A DNA stretch of 64,000 nt from Camelus bactrianus (taxonomy: Eukaryota > Chordata > Mammalia > Artiodactyla > Camelidae). Below are positions 1 to 10,458 of the stretch, one piece after another; positions within the stretch are counted from its first letter, which is position 1; each line of letters starts with the position of its first letter. The stretch is taken from NCBI RefSeq assembly GCF_048773025.1, contig NC_133543.1, positions 6,913,365-6,977,364 of the forward strand, read 5' to 3'. The notes under the pieces are model-generated. The model was given only the letters and a program-made list of their open reading frames with translations, searched no databases and had not been told where the DNA came from. The translations under genes were made by a program, and so were the position numbers.

Positions 1-3000
1 TGCCGGTTTGAAGTTCCTGCAGTTTTCACTGTAAAACCGAGTTGGAGCTAGTACCTCCCCATATATATGTATGGAGTGGAGTTTGCAACTGAAAAGAAAC
101 TTTGTGTTCCCAACAAGCTAGGTGAAGGACGGCTTTCACACACACTTATCTCGCAGAACTGAGCATGTGGAGAGACGTTCGTTCACCTAGCACAAAGGGA
201 ACGGGTTGCAGGAGAAACTTTTACTCTGGTTTCTCAGTCTGTTTCCTAGTGCCGGTTTGAAGTTCCTGCAGTTTTCACTGTAAAACCGAGTTGGAGCTAG
301 TACCACCCCATATATATGTATGGAGTGGAGTTTGCAACTGAAAAGAAACTTTGTGTTCCCAACAAGCTAGGTGAAGGACGGCTTTCACACACACTTATCT
401 CTCAGAACTGAGCATGTGGAGAGACGTTCGTTCAACTAGCACAAAGGAAACGGGTTGCAGGAGAAACTTTTATTCTGGTTTCTCAGTCTGTTTCCTAGTG
501 CCGGTTTGAAGTTCCTGCAGTTTTCACTGTAAAACCGAGTTGGAGCTAGTACCTCCCCATATATATGTATGGAGTGGAGTTTGCAACTGAAAAGAAACTT
601 TGTGTTCCCAACAAGCTAGGTGAAGGACGGCTTTCACACACACTTATCTCTCAGAACTGAGCATGTGGAGAGACGTTCGTTCACCTAGCACAAAGGGAAC
701 GGGATGCAGGAGAAACTTTTACTCTGGTTTCTCAGTCTGTTTCCTAGTGCCGGTTTGAAGTTCCTGCAGTTTTCACTGTAAAACCGAGTTGGAGCTAGTA
801 CCTCCCCATATATATGTATGGAGTGGAGTTTGCAACTGAAAAGAAACTTTGTGTTCCCAACAAGCTAGGTGAAGGACGGCTTTCACACACACTTATCTCT
901 CAGAACTGAGCATGTGGAGAGACGTTCGTTCATCTAGCACAAAGGGAACGGGTTGCAGGAGAAACTTTTACTCTGGTTTCTCAGTCTGTTTCCTAGTGCC
1001 GGATTGAAGTTCCTGCAGTTTTCACTGTAAAACCGAGTTGGAGCTAGTACCTCCCCATATAAATGTATGCAGTGGAATTTGCAACTGAAAAGAAACTTTG
1101 TGTTCCCAACAAGCTAGGTGAAGGACGGCTTTCACACACACTTATCTCTCAGAACTGAGCATGTGGAGAGACGTTCGTTCACCTAGCACAAAGGGAACGG
1201 GTTGCAGGAGAAACTTTTACTCTGGTTTCTCAGTCTGTTTCCTAGTGCCGGTTTGAAGTTCCTGCAGTTTTCACTGGAAAACCGGGTTGGAGCTACTACC
1301 TCCCCTTATATATGAATGGAGTGGAGTTTGCAACTGAAAAGAAACTTTGTGTTCCCAACAAGCTAGGTGAAGGACGGCTTTCACACACAGTTATCTCTCA
1401 GAACTGAGCATGTGGAGAGACGTTCGTTCATCTAGCACAAAGGGAACGGGTTGCAGGAGAAACTTTTACTCTGGTTTCTCAGTCTGTTTCCTAGTGCCGG
1501 TTTGAAGTTCCTGCAGTTTTCACTGTAAAACCGAGTTGGAGCTAGTACCTCCCCATATATATGTATGGAGTGGAGTTTGCAACTGAAAAGAAACTTTGTG
1601 TTCCCAACAAGCTAGGTGAAGGACGGCTTTCACACACACTTATCTCTCAGAACGGAGCATGTGGAGAGACGTTCGTTCACCTAGCACAAAGGGAACGGGT
1701 TGCAGGAGAAACTTTTACTCTGGTTTCTCAGTCTGTTTCCTAGTGCCGGTTTGAATTTCCTGCAGTTTTCACTGTAAAACCGAGTTGGAGCTAGTACCTC
1801 CCCATATATATGTATGGAGTGGAGTTTGCAACTGAAAAGAAACTTTGTGTTCCCAACAAGCTAGGTGAAGGACGGCTTTCACACACACTTATCTCTCAGA
1901 ACTGAGCATGTGGAGAGACGTTCGTTCATCTAGCACAAAGGGAACGGGTTGCAGGAGAAACTTTTACTCTGGTTTCTCAGTCTGTTTCCTAGTGCCGGTT
2001 TGAAGTTCCTGCAGTTTTCACTGTAAAACCGGGTTGGAGCTACTGCCTCCCCATATATATGTATGGAGTGGAGTTTGCAACTGAAAAGAAACTTTGTGTT
2101 CCCAACAAGCTAGGTGAAGGACGGCTTTCACACACACTTATCTCTCAGAACTGAGCATGTGGAGAGACGTTCGTTCACCTAGCACAAAGGGAACGGGTTG
2201 CAGGAGAAACTTTTACTCTGGTTTCTCAGTCTGTTTCCTAGTGCCGGTTTGAAGTTCCTGCAGTTTTCACTGTAAAACCGAGTTGGAGCTAGTACCTCCC
2301 CATATATATGTATGGAGTGGAGTTTGCAACTGAAAAGAAACTTTGTGTTCCCAACAAGCTAGGTGAAGGACGGCTTTCACACACACTTATCTCTCAGAAC
2401 TGAGCATGTGGAGAGACGTTCGTTCGTCTAGCACAAAGGGAACGGGTTGCAGGAGAAACTTTTACTCTGGTTTCTCAGTCTGTTTCCTAGTGCCGGTTTG
2501 AAGTTCCTGCAGTTTTCACTGTAAAACCGAGTTGGAGCTAGTACCTCCCCATATATATGTATGGAGTGGAGTTTGCAACTGAAAAGAAACTTTGTGTTCA
2601 CAACAAGCTAGGTGAAGGACGGCTTTCACACACACTTATCTCTCAGAACTGAGCATGTGGAGAGACGTTCGTTCACCTAGCACAAAGGGAACGGGTTGCA
2701 GGAGAAACTTTTACTCTGGTTTCTCAGTCTGTTTCCTAGTGCCGGTTTGAAGTTCCTGCAGTTTTCACTGTAAAACAGAGTTGGAGCTAGTACCTCCCCA
2801 TATATATGTATGGAGTGGAGTTTGCAACTGAAAAGAAACTTTGTGTTCCCAACAAGCTAGGTGAAGGACGGCTTTCACACACACTTATCTCTCAGAACTG
2901 AGCATGTGGAGAGACGTTCGTTCATCTAGCACAAAGGGAACGGGTTGCAGGAGAAACTTTTACTCTGGTTTCTCAGTCTGTTTCCTAGTGCCGGTTTGAA

Positions 3001-3984
3001 GTTCCTGCAGTTTTCACTGTAAAACCGGGTTGGAGCTACTACCTCCCCTTATATATGTATGGAGTGGAGTTTGCAACTGAAAAGAAACTTTGTGTTCCCA
3101 ACAAGCTAGGTGAAGGACGGCTTTCACACACACTTATCTCTCAGAACTGAGCATGTGGAGAGACGTTCGTTCATCTAGCACAAAGGGAACGGGTTGCAGG
3201 AGAAACTTTTACTCTGGTGTCTCAGTCTGTTTCCTAGTGCCGGTTTGAAGTTCCTGCAGTTTTCACTGTAAAACCGAGTTGGAGCTAGTACCTCCCCATA
3301 TATATGTATGGAGTGGAGTTTGCAACTGAAAAGAAACTTTGTGTTCCCAACAAGCTAGGTGAAGGACGGCTTTCACACACACTTATCTCTCAGAACTGAG
3401 CATGTGGAGAGACGTTCGTTCACCTAGCACAAAGGGAACGGGTTGCAGGAGAAACTTTTACTCTGGTTTCTCAGTCTGTTTCCTAGTGCCGGTTTGAAGT
3501 TCCTGCAGTTTTCACTGTAAAACCGGGTTGGAGCTAGTACCTCCCCTTATATATGAATGGAGTGGAGTTTGCAACTGAAAAGAAACTTTGTGTTCCCAAC
3601 AAGCTAGGTGAAGGACGGCTTTCACGCACACTTATCTCTCAGAACTGAGCATGTGGAGAGACGTTCGTTCGTCTAGCCCAAAGGGAACGGGTTGCAGGAG
3701 AAACTTTTACTCTGGTTTCTCAGTCTGTTTCCTAGTGCCGGTTTGAAGTTCCTGCAGTTTTCACTGTAAAACCGAGTTGGAGCTAGTACCTCCCCATATA
3801 TATGTATGGAGTGGAGTTTGCAACTGAAAAGAAACTTTGTGTTCCCAACAAGCTAGGTGAAGGACGGCTTTCACACACACTTATCTCTCAGAACTGAGCA
3901 TGTGGAGAGACGTTCGTTCATCTAGCACAAAGGGAACGGGTTGCAGGAGAAACTTTTACTCTGGTTTCTCAGTCTGTTTCCTAG
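1..3984 (+). repeat. Left segment: 16 mixed units without a clear higher-order repeat
   Basis: Units 1-16 mix types A and B, and several carry changes seen nowhere else in my reading. Examples are taccacc in unit 2, ggattgaag with ataaatgtatgcag in unit 5, cacagtta in unit 6, gaatttcc in unit 8, gttcacaac in unit 11 and ggtgtctc in unit 13. Two units (2242 and 3487) have gttcgtctag in place of gttca(c/t)ctag. No ordered series of markers repeats here. More private variation and less order is what is often seen toward satellite array edges, but the edge itself is not in the window. Confidence 0.75.
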
Positions 3985-5478
3985 TGCGGGTTTGAAGTTC
4001 CTGCAGTTTTCACTGTAAAACCGAGTTGGAGCTAATACCTCCCCATATATATGTATGGAGTGGAGTTTGCAACTGAAAAGAAACTTTGTGTTCCCAACAA
4101 ACTAGGTGAAGGACGGCTTTCACACACACTTATCTCTCAGAACTGAGCATGTGGAGAGACGTTCGTTCATCTAGCACAAAGGGAACGGGTTGCAGGAGAA
4201 ACTTTTACTCTGGTTTCTCAGTCTGTTTCCTAGTGCCGGTTTGAAGTTCCTGCAGTTTTCACTGTAAAACCGAGTTGGAGCTAGTACCTCCCCATATATA
4301 TGTATGGAGTGGAGTTTGCAACTGAAAAGAAACTTTGTGTTCCCAACAAGCTAGGTGAAGGACGGCTTTCACACACACTTATCTCTCAGAACTGAGCATG
4401 TGGACAGACGTTGGTTCATCTAGCACAAAGGGAACGGGTTGCAGGAGAAACTTTTACTCTGGTTTCTCAGTCTGTTTCCTAGTGCCGGTTTGAAGTTCCT
4501 GCAGTTTTCACTGTAAAACCGAGTTGGAGCTAGTACCTCCCCATATATATGTAAGGAGTGGACTTTGCAACTGAAAAGAAACTTTGTGTTCCCAACAAAC
4601 TAGGTGAAGGACGGCTTTCACACACACTTATCTCTCAGAACTGAGCATGTGGAGAGACGTTCGTTCATCTAGCACAAAGGGAACGGGTTGCAGGAGAAAC
4701 TTTTACTCTGGTTTCTCAGTCTGTTTCCTAGTGCCGGTTTGAAGTTCCTGCAGTTTTCACTGTAAAACCGTGTTGGAGCAAGCACCTCCCCATATATATG
4801 TAAGGAGTGGAGTTTGCAACTGAAAAGAAACTTTGTGTTCCCAACAAGCTAGGTGAAGGACGGCTTTCACACACACTTATCTCTCAGAACTGAGCATGTG
4901 GAGAGACGTTCGTTCAACTAGCACAAAGGAAACGGGTTGCAGGAGAAACTTTTTCTCTGGTTTCTCAGTCTGTTTCCTAGTGCCGGTTTGAAGTTCCTGC
5001 AGTTTTCACTGTAAAACCGAGTTGGAGCTAGTACCTCCCCATATATATGTATGGAGTGGAGTTTGCAACTGAAAAGAAACTTTGTGTTCCCAACAAGCTA
5101 GGTGAAGGACGGCTTTCACACACACTTATCTCTCAGAACTGAGCATGTGGAGAGACGTTCGTTCACCTAGCACAAAGGGAACGGGTTGCAGGAGAAACTT
5201 TTACTCTGGTTTCTCAGTCTGTTTCCTAGTGCCGGTTTGAAGTTCCTGCAGTTTTCACTGTAAAACCGAGTTGGAGCTAGTACCTCCCCATATATATGTA
5301 TGGAGTGGAGTTTGCAACTGAAAAGAAACTTTGTGTTCCCAACAAGCTAGGTGAAGGACGGCTTTCACACACACTTATCTCTCAGAACTGAGCATGTGGA
5401 GAGACGTTCGTTCACCTAGCACAAAGGGAACGGGTTGCAGGAGAAACTTTTACTCTGGTTTCTCAGTCTGTTTCCTAG
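3985..5478 (+). repeat. 6-unit higher-order repeat, copy 1 (1494 bp)
   Basis: The ordered units are: tgcgggtttg with gctaatacc and aaactagg (3985); ggacagacgttgg (4234); gtaaggagtggac with aaactagg (4483); type C gtgttggagcaagcacc with caactag and aaaggaaac (4732); then two type A units with cacctag (4981, 5230). The same order follows immediately at 5479. Single differences include ttttctctgg in unit 4732, against ttttactctgg in its partner. Confidence 0.92.
4981..5229 (+). repeat. Representative consensus-like (type A) unit
   Basis: This copy carries the majority base at nearly every site and can serve as reference. Counting from its first base, it holds ccgg (3-6), a PstI site ctgcag (17-22), an imperfect dyad ggagctagtacctcc (44-58), a second imperfect dyad ccatatatatgtatgg (59-74), an A-rich stretch gaaaagaaac (91-100), a potential hairpin (122-139), a short cacacacac run, and a highly variable site at 186 (cacct, catct or caact). 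It contains six CpG. Every forward frame is closed by stops: the frame opened by atgtatggag is cut by tga at about 160 and tag at 247. PstI is expected to cut the array into a ladder of about 249 bp. Confidence 0.9.
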
Positions 5479-6972
5479 TGCGGGTTTGAAGTTCCTGCAG
5501 TTTTCACTGTAAAACCGAGTTGGAGCTAATACCTCCCCATATATATGTATGGAGTGGAGTTTGCAACTGAAAAGAAACTTTGTGTTCCCAACAAACTAGG
5601 TGAAGGACGGCTTTCACACACACTTATCTCTCAGAACTGAGCATGTGGAGAGACGTTCGTTCATCTAGCACAAAGGGAACGGGTTGCAGGAGAAACTTTT
5701 ACTCTGGTTTCTCAGTCTGTTTCCTAGTGCCGGTTTGAAGTTCCTGCAGTTTTCACTGTAAAACCGAGTTGGAGCTAGTACCTCCCCATATATATGTATG
5801 GAGTGGAGTTTGCAACTGAAAAGAAACTTTGTGTTCCCAACAAGCTAGGTGAAGGACGGCTTTCACACACACTTATCTCTCAGAACTGAGCATGTGGACA
5901 GACGTTGGTTCATCTAGCACAAAGGGAACGGGTTGCAGGAGAAACTTTTACTCTGGTTTCTCAGTCTGTTTCCTAGTGCCGGTTTGAAGTTCCTGCAGTT
6001 TTCACTGTAAAACCGAGTTGGAGCTAGTACCTCCCCATATATATGTAAGGAGTGGACTTTGCAACTGAAAAGAAACTTTGTGTTCCCAACAAACTAGGTG
6101 AAGGACGGCTTTCACACACACTTATCTCTCAGAACTGAGCATGTGGAGAGACGTTCGTTCATCTAGCACAAAGGGAACGGGTTGCAGGAGAAACTTTTAC
6201 TCTGGTTTCTCAGTCTGTTTCCTAGTGCCGGTTTGAAGTTCCTGCAGTTTTCACTGTAAAACCGTGTTGGAGCAAGCACCTCCCCATATATATGTAAGGA
6301 GTGGAGTTTGCAACTGAAAAGAAACTTTGTGTTCCCAACAAGCTATGTGAAGGACGGCTTTCACACACACTTATCTCTCAGAACTGAGCATGTGGAGAGA
6401 CGTTCGTTCAACTAGCACAAAGGAAACGGGTTGCAGGAGAAACTTTTACTCTGGTTTCTCAGTCTGTTTCCTAGTGCCGGTTTGAAGTTCCTGCAGTTTT
6501 CACTGTAAAACCGAGTTGGAGCTAGTACCTCCCCATATATATGTATGGAGTGGAGTTTGCAACTGAAAAGAAACTTTGTGTTCCCAACAAGCTAGGTGAA
6601 GGACGGCTTTCACACACACTTATCTCTCAGAACTGAGCATGTGGAGAGACGTTCGTTCACCTAGCACAAAGGGAACGGGTTGCAGGAGAAACTTTTACTC
6701 TGGTTTCTCAGTCTGTTTCCTAGTGCCGGTTTGAAGTTCCTGCAGTTTTCACTGTAAAACCGAGTTGGAGCTAGTACCTCCCCATATATATGTATGGAGT
6801 GGAGTTTGCAACTGAAAAGAAACTTTGTGTTCCCAACAAGCTAGGTGAAGGACGGCTTTCACACACACTTATCTCTCAGAACTGAGCATGTGGAGAGACG
6901 TTCGTTCACCTAGCACAAAGGGAACGGGTTGCAGGAGAAACTTTTACTCTGGTTTCTCAGTCTGTTTCCTAG
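5479..6972 (+). repeat. 6-unit higher-order repeat, copy 2 (1494 bp)
   Basis: This is a tandem duplicate of 3985-5478, with the same six marked units in the same order. The rare gcgggtttg start lies exactly 1494 bp (6 x 249) after its first occurrence. A private change, ctatgtgaagg, is present in its type C unit near 6346. Five of its six units (5728 onward) are also the beginning of the larger 17-unit block. Confidence 0.92.
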
Positions 6973-9960
6973 TGCCGGTTTGAAGTTCCTGCAGTTTTCA
7001 CTGTAAAACCGAGTTGGAGCTAGTACCTCCCCATATATATGTATGGAGTGGAGTTTGCAACTGAAAAGAAACTTTGTGTTCCCAACAAGCTAGGTGAAGG
7101 ACGGCTTTCACACACACTTATCTCTCAGAACTGAGCATGTGGACAGACGTTGGTTCATCTAGCACAAAGGGAACGGGTTGCAGGAGAAACTTTTACTCTG
7201 GTTTCTCAGTCTGTTTCCTAGTGCCGGTTTGAAGTTCCTGCAGTTTTCACTGTAAAACCGAGTTGGAGCAAGCACCTCCCCATATATATGTAAGGAGTGG
7301 ACTTTGCAACTGAAAAGAAACTTTGTGTTCCCAACAAGCTAGGTGAAGGACGGCTTTCACACACACTTATCTCTCAGAACTGAGCATGTGGAGAGACGTT
7401 CGTTCATCTAGCACAAAGGGAACGGGTTGCAGGAGAAACTTTTATTCTGGTTTCTCAGTCTGTTTCCTAGTGCCGGTTTGAAGTTCCTGCAGTTTTCACT
7501 GTAAAACCGAGTTGGAGCTAGTACCTCCCCTTATATATGAATGGAGTGGAGTTTGCAACTGAAAAGAAACTTTGTGTTCCCAACAAGCTAGGTGAAGGAC
7601 GGCTTTCACACACACTTATCTCTCAGAACTGAGTATGTGGAGAGATGTTCGTTCATCTAGCACAAAGGGAACGGGTTGCAGGAGAAACTTTTACTCTGGT
7701 TTCTCAGTCTGTTTCCTAGTGCCGGTTTGAAGTTCCTGCAGTTTTCACTGTAAAACCGGGTTGGAGCTACTGCCTCCCCTTATATATGAATGGAGTGGAC
7801 TTTGCAACTGAAAAGAAACTTTGTGTTCCCAACAAGCTAGGTGAAGGACGGCTTTCACACACACTTATCTCTCAGAACTGAGCATGTGGAGAGACGTTCG
7901 TTCAACTAGCCCAAAGGGAACGGGTTGCAGGAGAAACTTTTACTCTGGTTTCTCAGTCTGTTTCCTAGTGCCGGTTTGAAGTTCCTGCAGTTTTCACTGT
8001 AAAACCGAGTTGGAGCTAGTACCTCCCCATATATATGTATGGAGTGGAGTTTGCAACTGAAAAGAAACTTTGTGTTCCCAACAAGCTAGGTGAAGGACGG
8101 CTTTCACACACACTTATCTCTCAGAACTGAGCATGTGGAGAGACGTTCGTTCACCTAGCACAAAGGGAACGGGTTGCAGGAGAAACTTTTACTCTGGTTT
8201 CTCAGTCTGTTTCCTAGTGCCGGTTTGAAGTTCCTGCAGTTTTCACTGTAAAACCGGGTTGGAGCTAGTACCTCCCCTTATATATGAATGGAGTGGAGTT
8301 TGCAACTGAAAAGAAACTTTGTGTTCCCAACAAGCTAGGTGAAGGACGGCTTTCACGCACACTTATCTCTCAGAACTGAGCATGTGGAGAGACGTTCGTT
8401 CATCTAGCACAAAGGGAACGGGTTGCAGGAGAAACTTTTCCTCTGGTTTCTCAGTCTGTTTCCTAGTGCCGGTTTGAAGTTCCTGCAGTTTTCACTGTAA
8501 AACCGAGTTGGAGCTAGTACCTCCCCATATATATGTATGGAGTGGGGTTTGCAACTGAAAAGAAACTTTGTGTTCCCAACAAGCTAGGTGAAGGACGGCT
8601 TTCACACACACTTATCTCTCAGAACTGAGCATGTGGAGAGACGTTCGTTCATCTAGCACAAAGGGAACGGGTTGCAGGAGAAACTTTTACTCTGGTTTCT
8701 CAGTCTGTTTCCTAGTGCCGGTTTGAAGTTCCTGCAGTTTTCACTGTAAAACCGAGTTGGAGCTAGTACCTCCCCATATATATGTATGGAGTGGAGTTTG
8801 CAACTGAAAAGAAACTTTGTGTTCCCAACAAACTAGGTGAAGGACGGCTTTCACACACACTTATCTCTCAGAACTGAGCATGTGGAGAGACGTTCGTTCA
8901 CCTAGCACAAAGGGAACGGGTTGCAGGAGAAACTTTTACTCTGGTTTCTCAGTCTGTTTCCTAGTGCCGGTTTGAAGTTCCTGCAGTTTTCACTGTAAAA
9001 CCAGGTTGGAGCTACTACCTCCCCATATATATGTATGGAGTGGAGTTTGCAACTGAAAAGAAACTTTGTGTTCCCAACAAGCTAGGTGAAGGACGGCTTT
9101 CACACACACTTATCTCTCAGAACTGAGCATGTGGAGAGACGTTCGTTCATCTAGCACAAAGGGAACGGGTTGCAGGAGAAACTTTTACTCTGGTTTCTCA
9201 GTCTGTTTCCTAGTGCCGGTTTGAAGTTCCTGCAGTTTTCACTGTAAAACCGAGTTGGAGCTAGTACCTCCCCATATATATGTATGGAGTGGAGTTTGCA
9301 ACTGAAAAGAAACTTTGTGTTCCCAACAAACTAGGTGAAGGACGGCTTTCACACACACTTATCTCTCAGAACTGAGCATGTGGAGAGACGTTCGTTCATC
9401 TAGCACAAAGGGAACGGGTTGCAGGAGAAACTTTTACTCTGGTTTCTCAGTCTGTTTCCTAGTGCCGGTTTGAAGTTCCTGCAGTTTTCACTGTAAAACC
9501 GTGTTGGAGCAAGCACCTCCCCATATATATGTAAGGAGTGGAGTTTGCAACTGAAAAGAAACTTTGTGTTCCCAACAAGCTAAGTGAAGGACGGCTTTCA
9601 CACACACTTATCTCTCAGAACTGAGCATGTGGAGAGACGTTCGTTCACCTAGCACAAAGGGAACGGGATGCAGGAGAAACTTTTACTCTGGTTTCTCAGT
9701 CTGTTTCCTAGTGCCGGTTTGAAGTTCCTGCAGTTTTCACTGTAAAACCGAGTTGGAGCTAGTACCTCCCCATATATATGTATGGAGTGGAGTTTGCAAC
9801 TGAAAAGAAACTTTGTGTTCCCAACAAGCTAGGTGAAGGACGGCTTTCACGCACACTTATCTCTCAGAACTGAGCATGTGGAGAGACGTTCGTTCATCTA
9901 GCACAAAGGGAACGGGTTGCAGGAGAAACTTTTACTCTGGTTTCTCAGTCTGTTTCCTAG
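5728..9960 (+). repeat. 17-unit block, copy 1 (4233 bp)
   Basis: Seventeen units carry an ordered marker series: ggacagacgttgg, gtaaggagtggac, type C, two plain units, ggacagac again, gcaagcacc with tattctgg, gagtatgtgg (7631), type B with caactagccc, and so on to ctaagtg with gggatgcagg and a final cacgcac unit. The same series recurs 4731 bp (19 units) downstream. I noticed only four differences over the block: ctatg at 6344, gatgttc near 7646, ttttcctctgg near 8437 and gtggggtttgc near 8543. Confidence 0.93.
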
Positions 9961-10458
9961 TGCCGGTTTGAAGTTCCTGCAGTTTTCACTGTAAAACCGA
10001 GTTGGAGCTAGTACCTCCCCATATATATGTATGGAGTGGAGTTTGCAACTGAAAAGAAACTTTGTGTTCCCAACAAGCTAGGTGAAGGACGGCTTTCACA
10101 CACACTTATCTCTCAGAACTGAGCATGTGGACAGACGTTGGTTCATCTAGCACAAAGGGAACGGGTTGCAGGAGAAACTTTTACTCTGGTTTCTCAGTCT
10201 GTTTCCTAGTGCCGGTTTGAAGTTCCTGCAGTTTTCACTGTAAAACCGAGTTGGAGCTAGTACCTCCCCATATATATGTAAGGAGTGGACTTTGCAACTG
10301 AAAAGAAACTTTGTGTTCCCAACAAACTAGGTGAAGGACGGCTTTCACACACACTTATCTCTCAGAACTGAGCATGTGGAGAGACGTTCGTTCATCTAGC
10401 ACAAAGGGAACGGGTTGCAGGAGAAACTTTTACTCTGGTTTCTCAGTCTGTTTCCTAG
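9961..10458 (+). repeat. 2-unit duplication between the 17-unit blocks
   Basis: These two units (ggacagacgttgg, then gtaaggagtggac with aaactagg) are a tandem copy of the first two units of the next block (10459-10956). They are the reason the two 17-unit blocks sit 19 units apart. A local 2-unit slip or unequal exchange is the simplest explanation. Confidence 0.88.

Noticed and set aside
175-210. CENP-B box
   Set aside because: ttcg and cgggt both occur in this part of the unit, but at the wrong spacing for nTTCGnnnnAnnCGGGn. No unit I read has the full motif on either strand.
188-266. Pol III promoter or tRNA-derived SINE origin
   Set aside because: tagcacaaaggg fits the A-box consensus TRGYNNARNNGG, but the only B-box candidate downstream, ggtttgaagttcc, matches GGTTCGANTCC poorly. 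A tttt run between them would stop Pol III, and no cloverleaf or A-rich tail is seen.
1561-1743. 60-codon open frame (also 16501, 19734, 23967, 37659, 63297) as a small protein gene
   Set aside because: It lies wholly inside the satellite unit, is closed by a stop in about 250 sister units, has no recognisable domain or signal peptide, and has no separate promoter or codon-level conservation. It is a chance opening.
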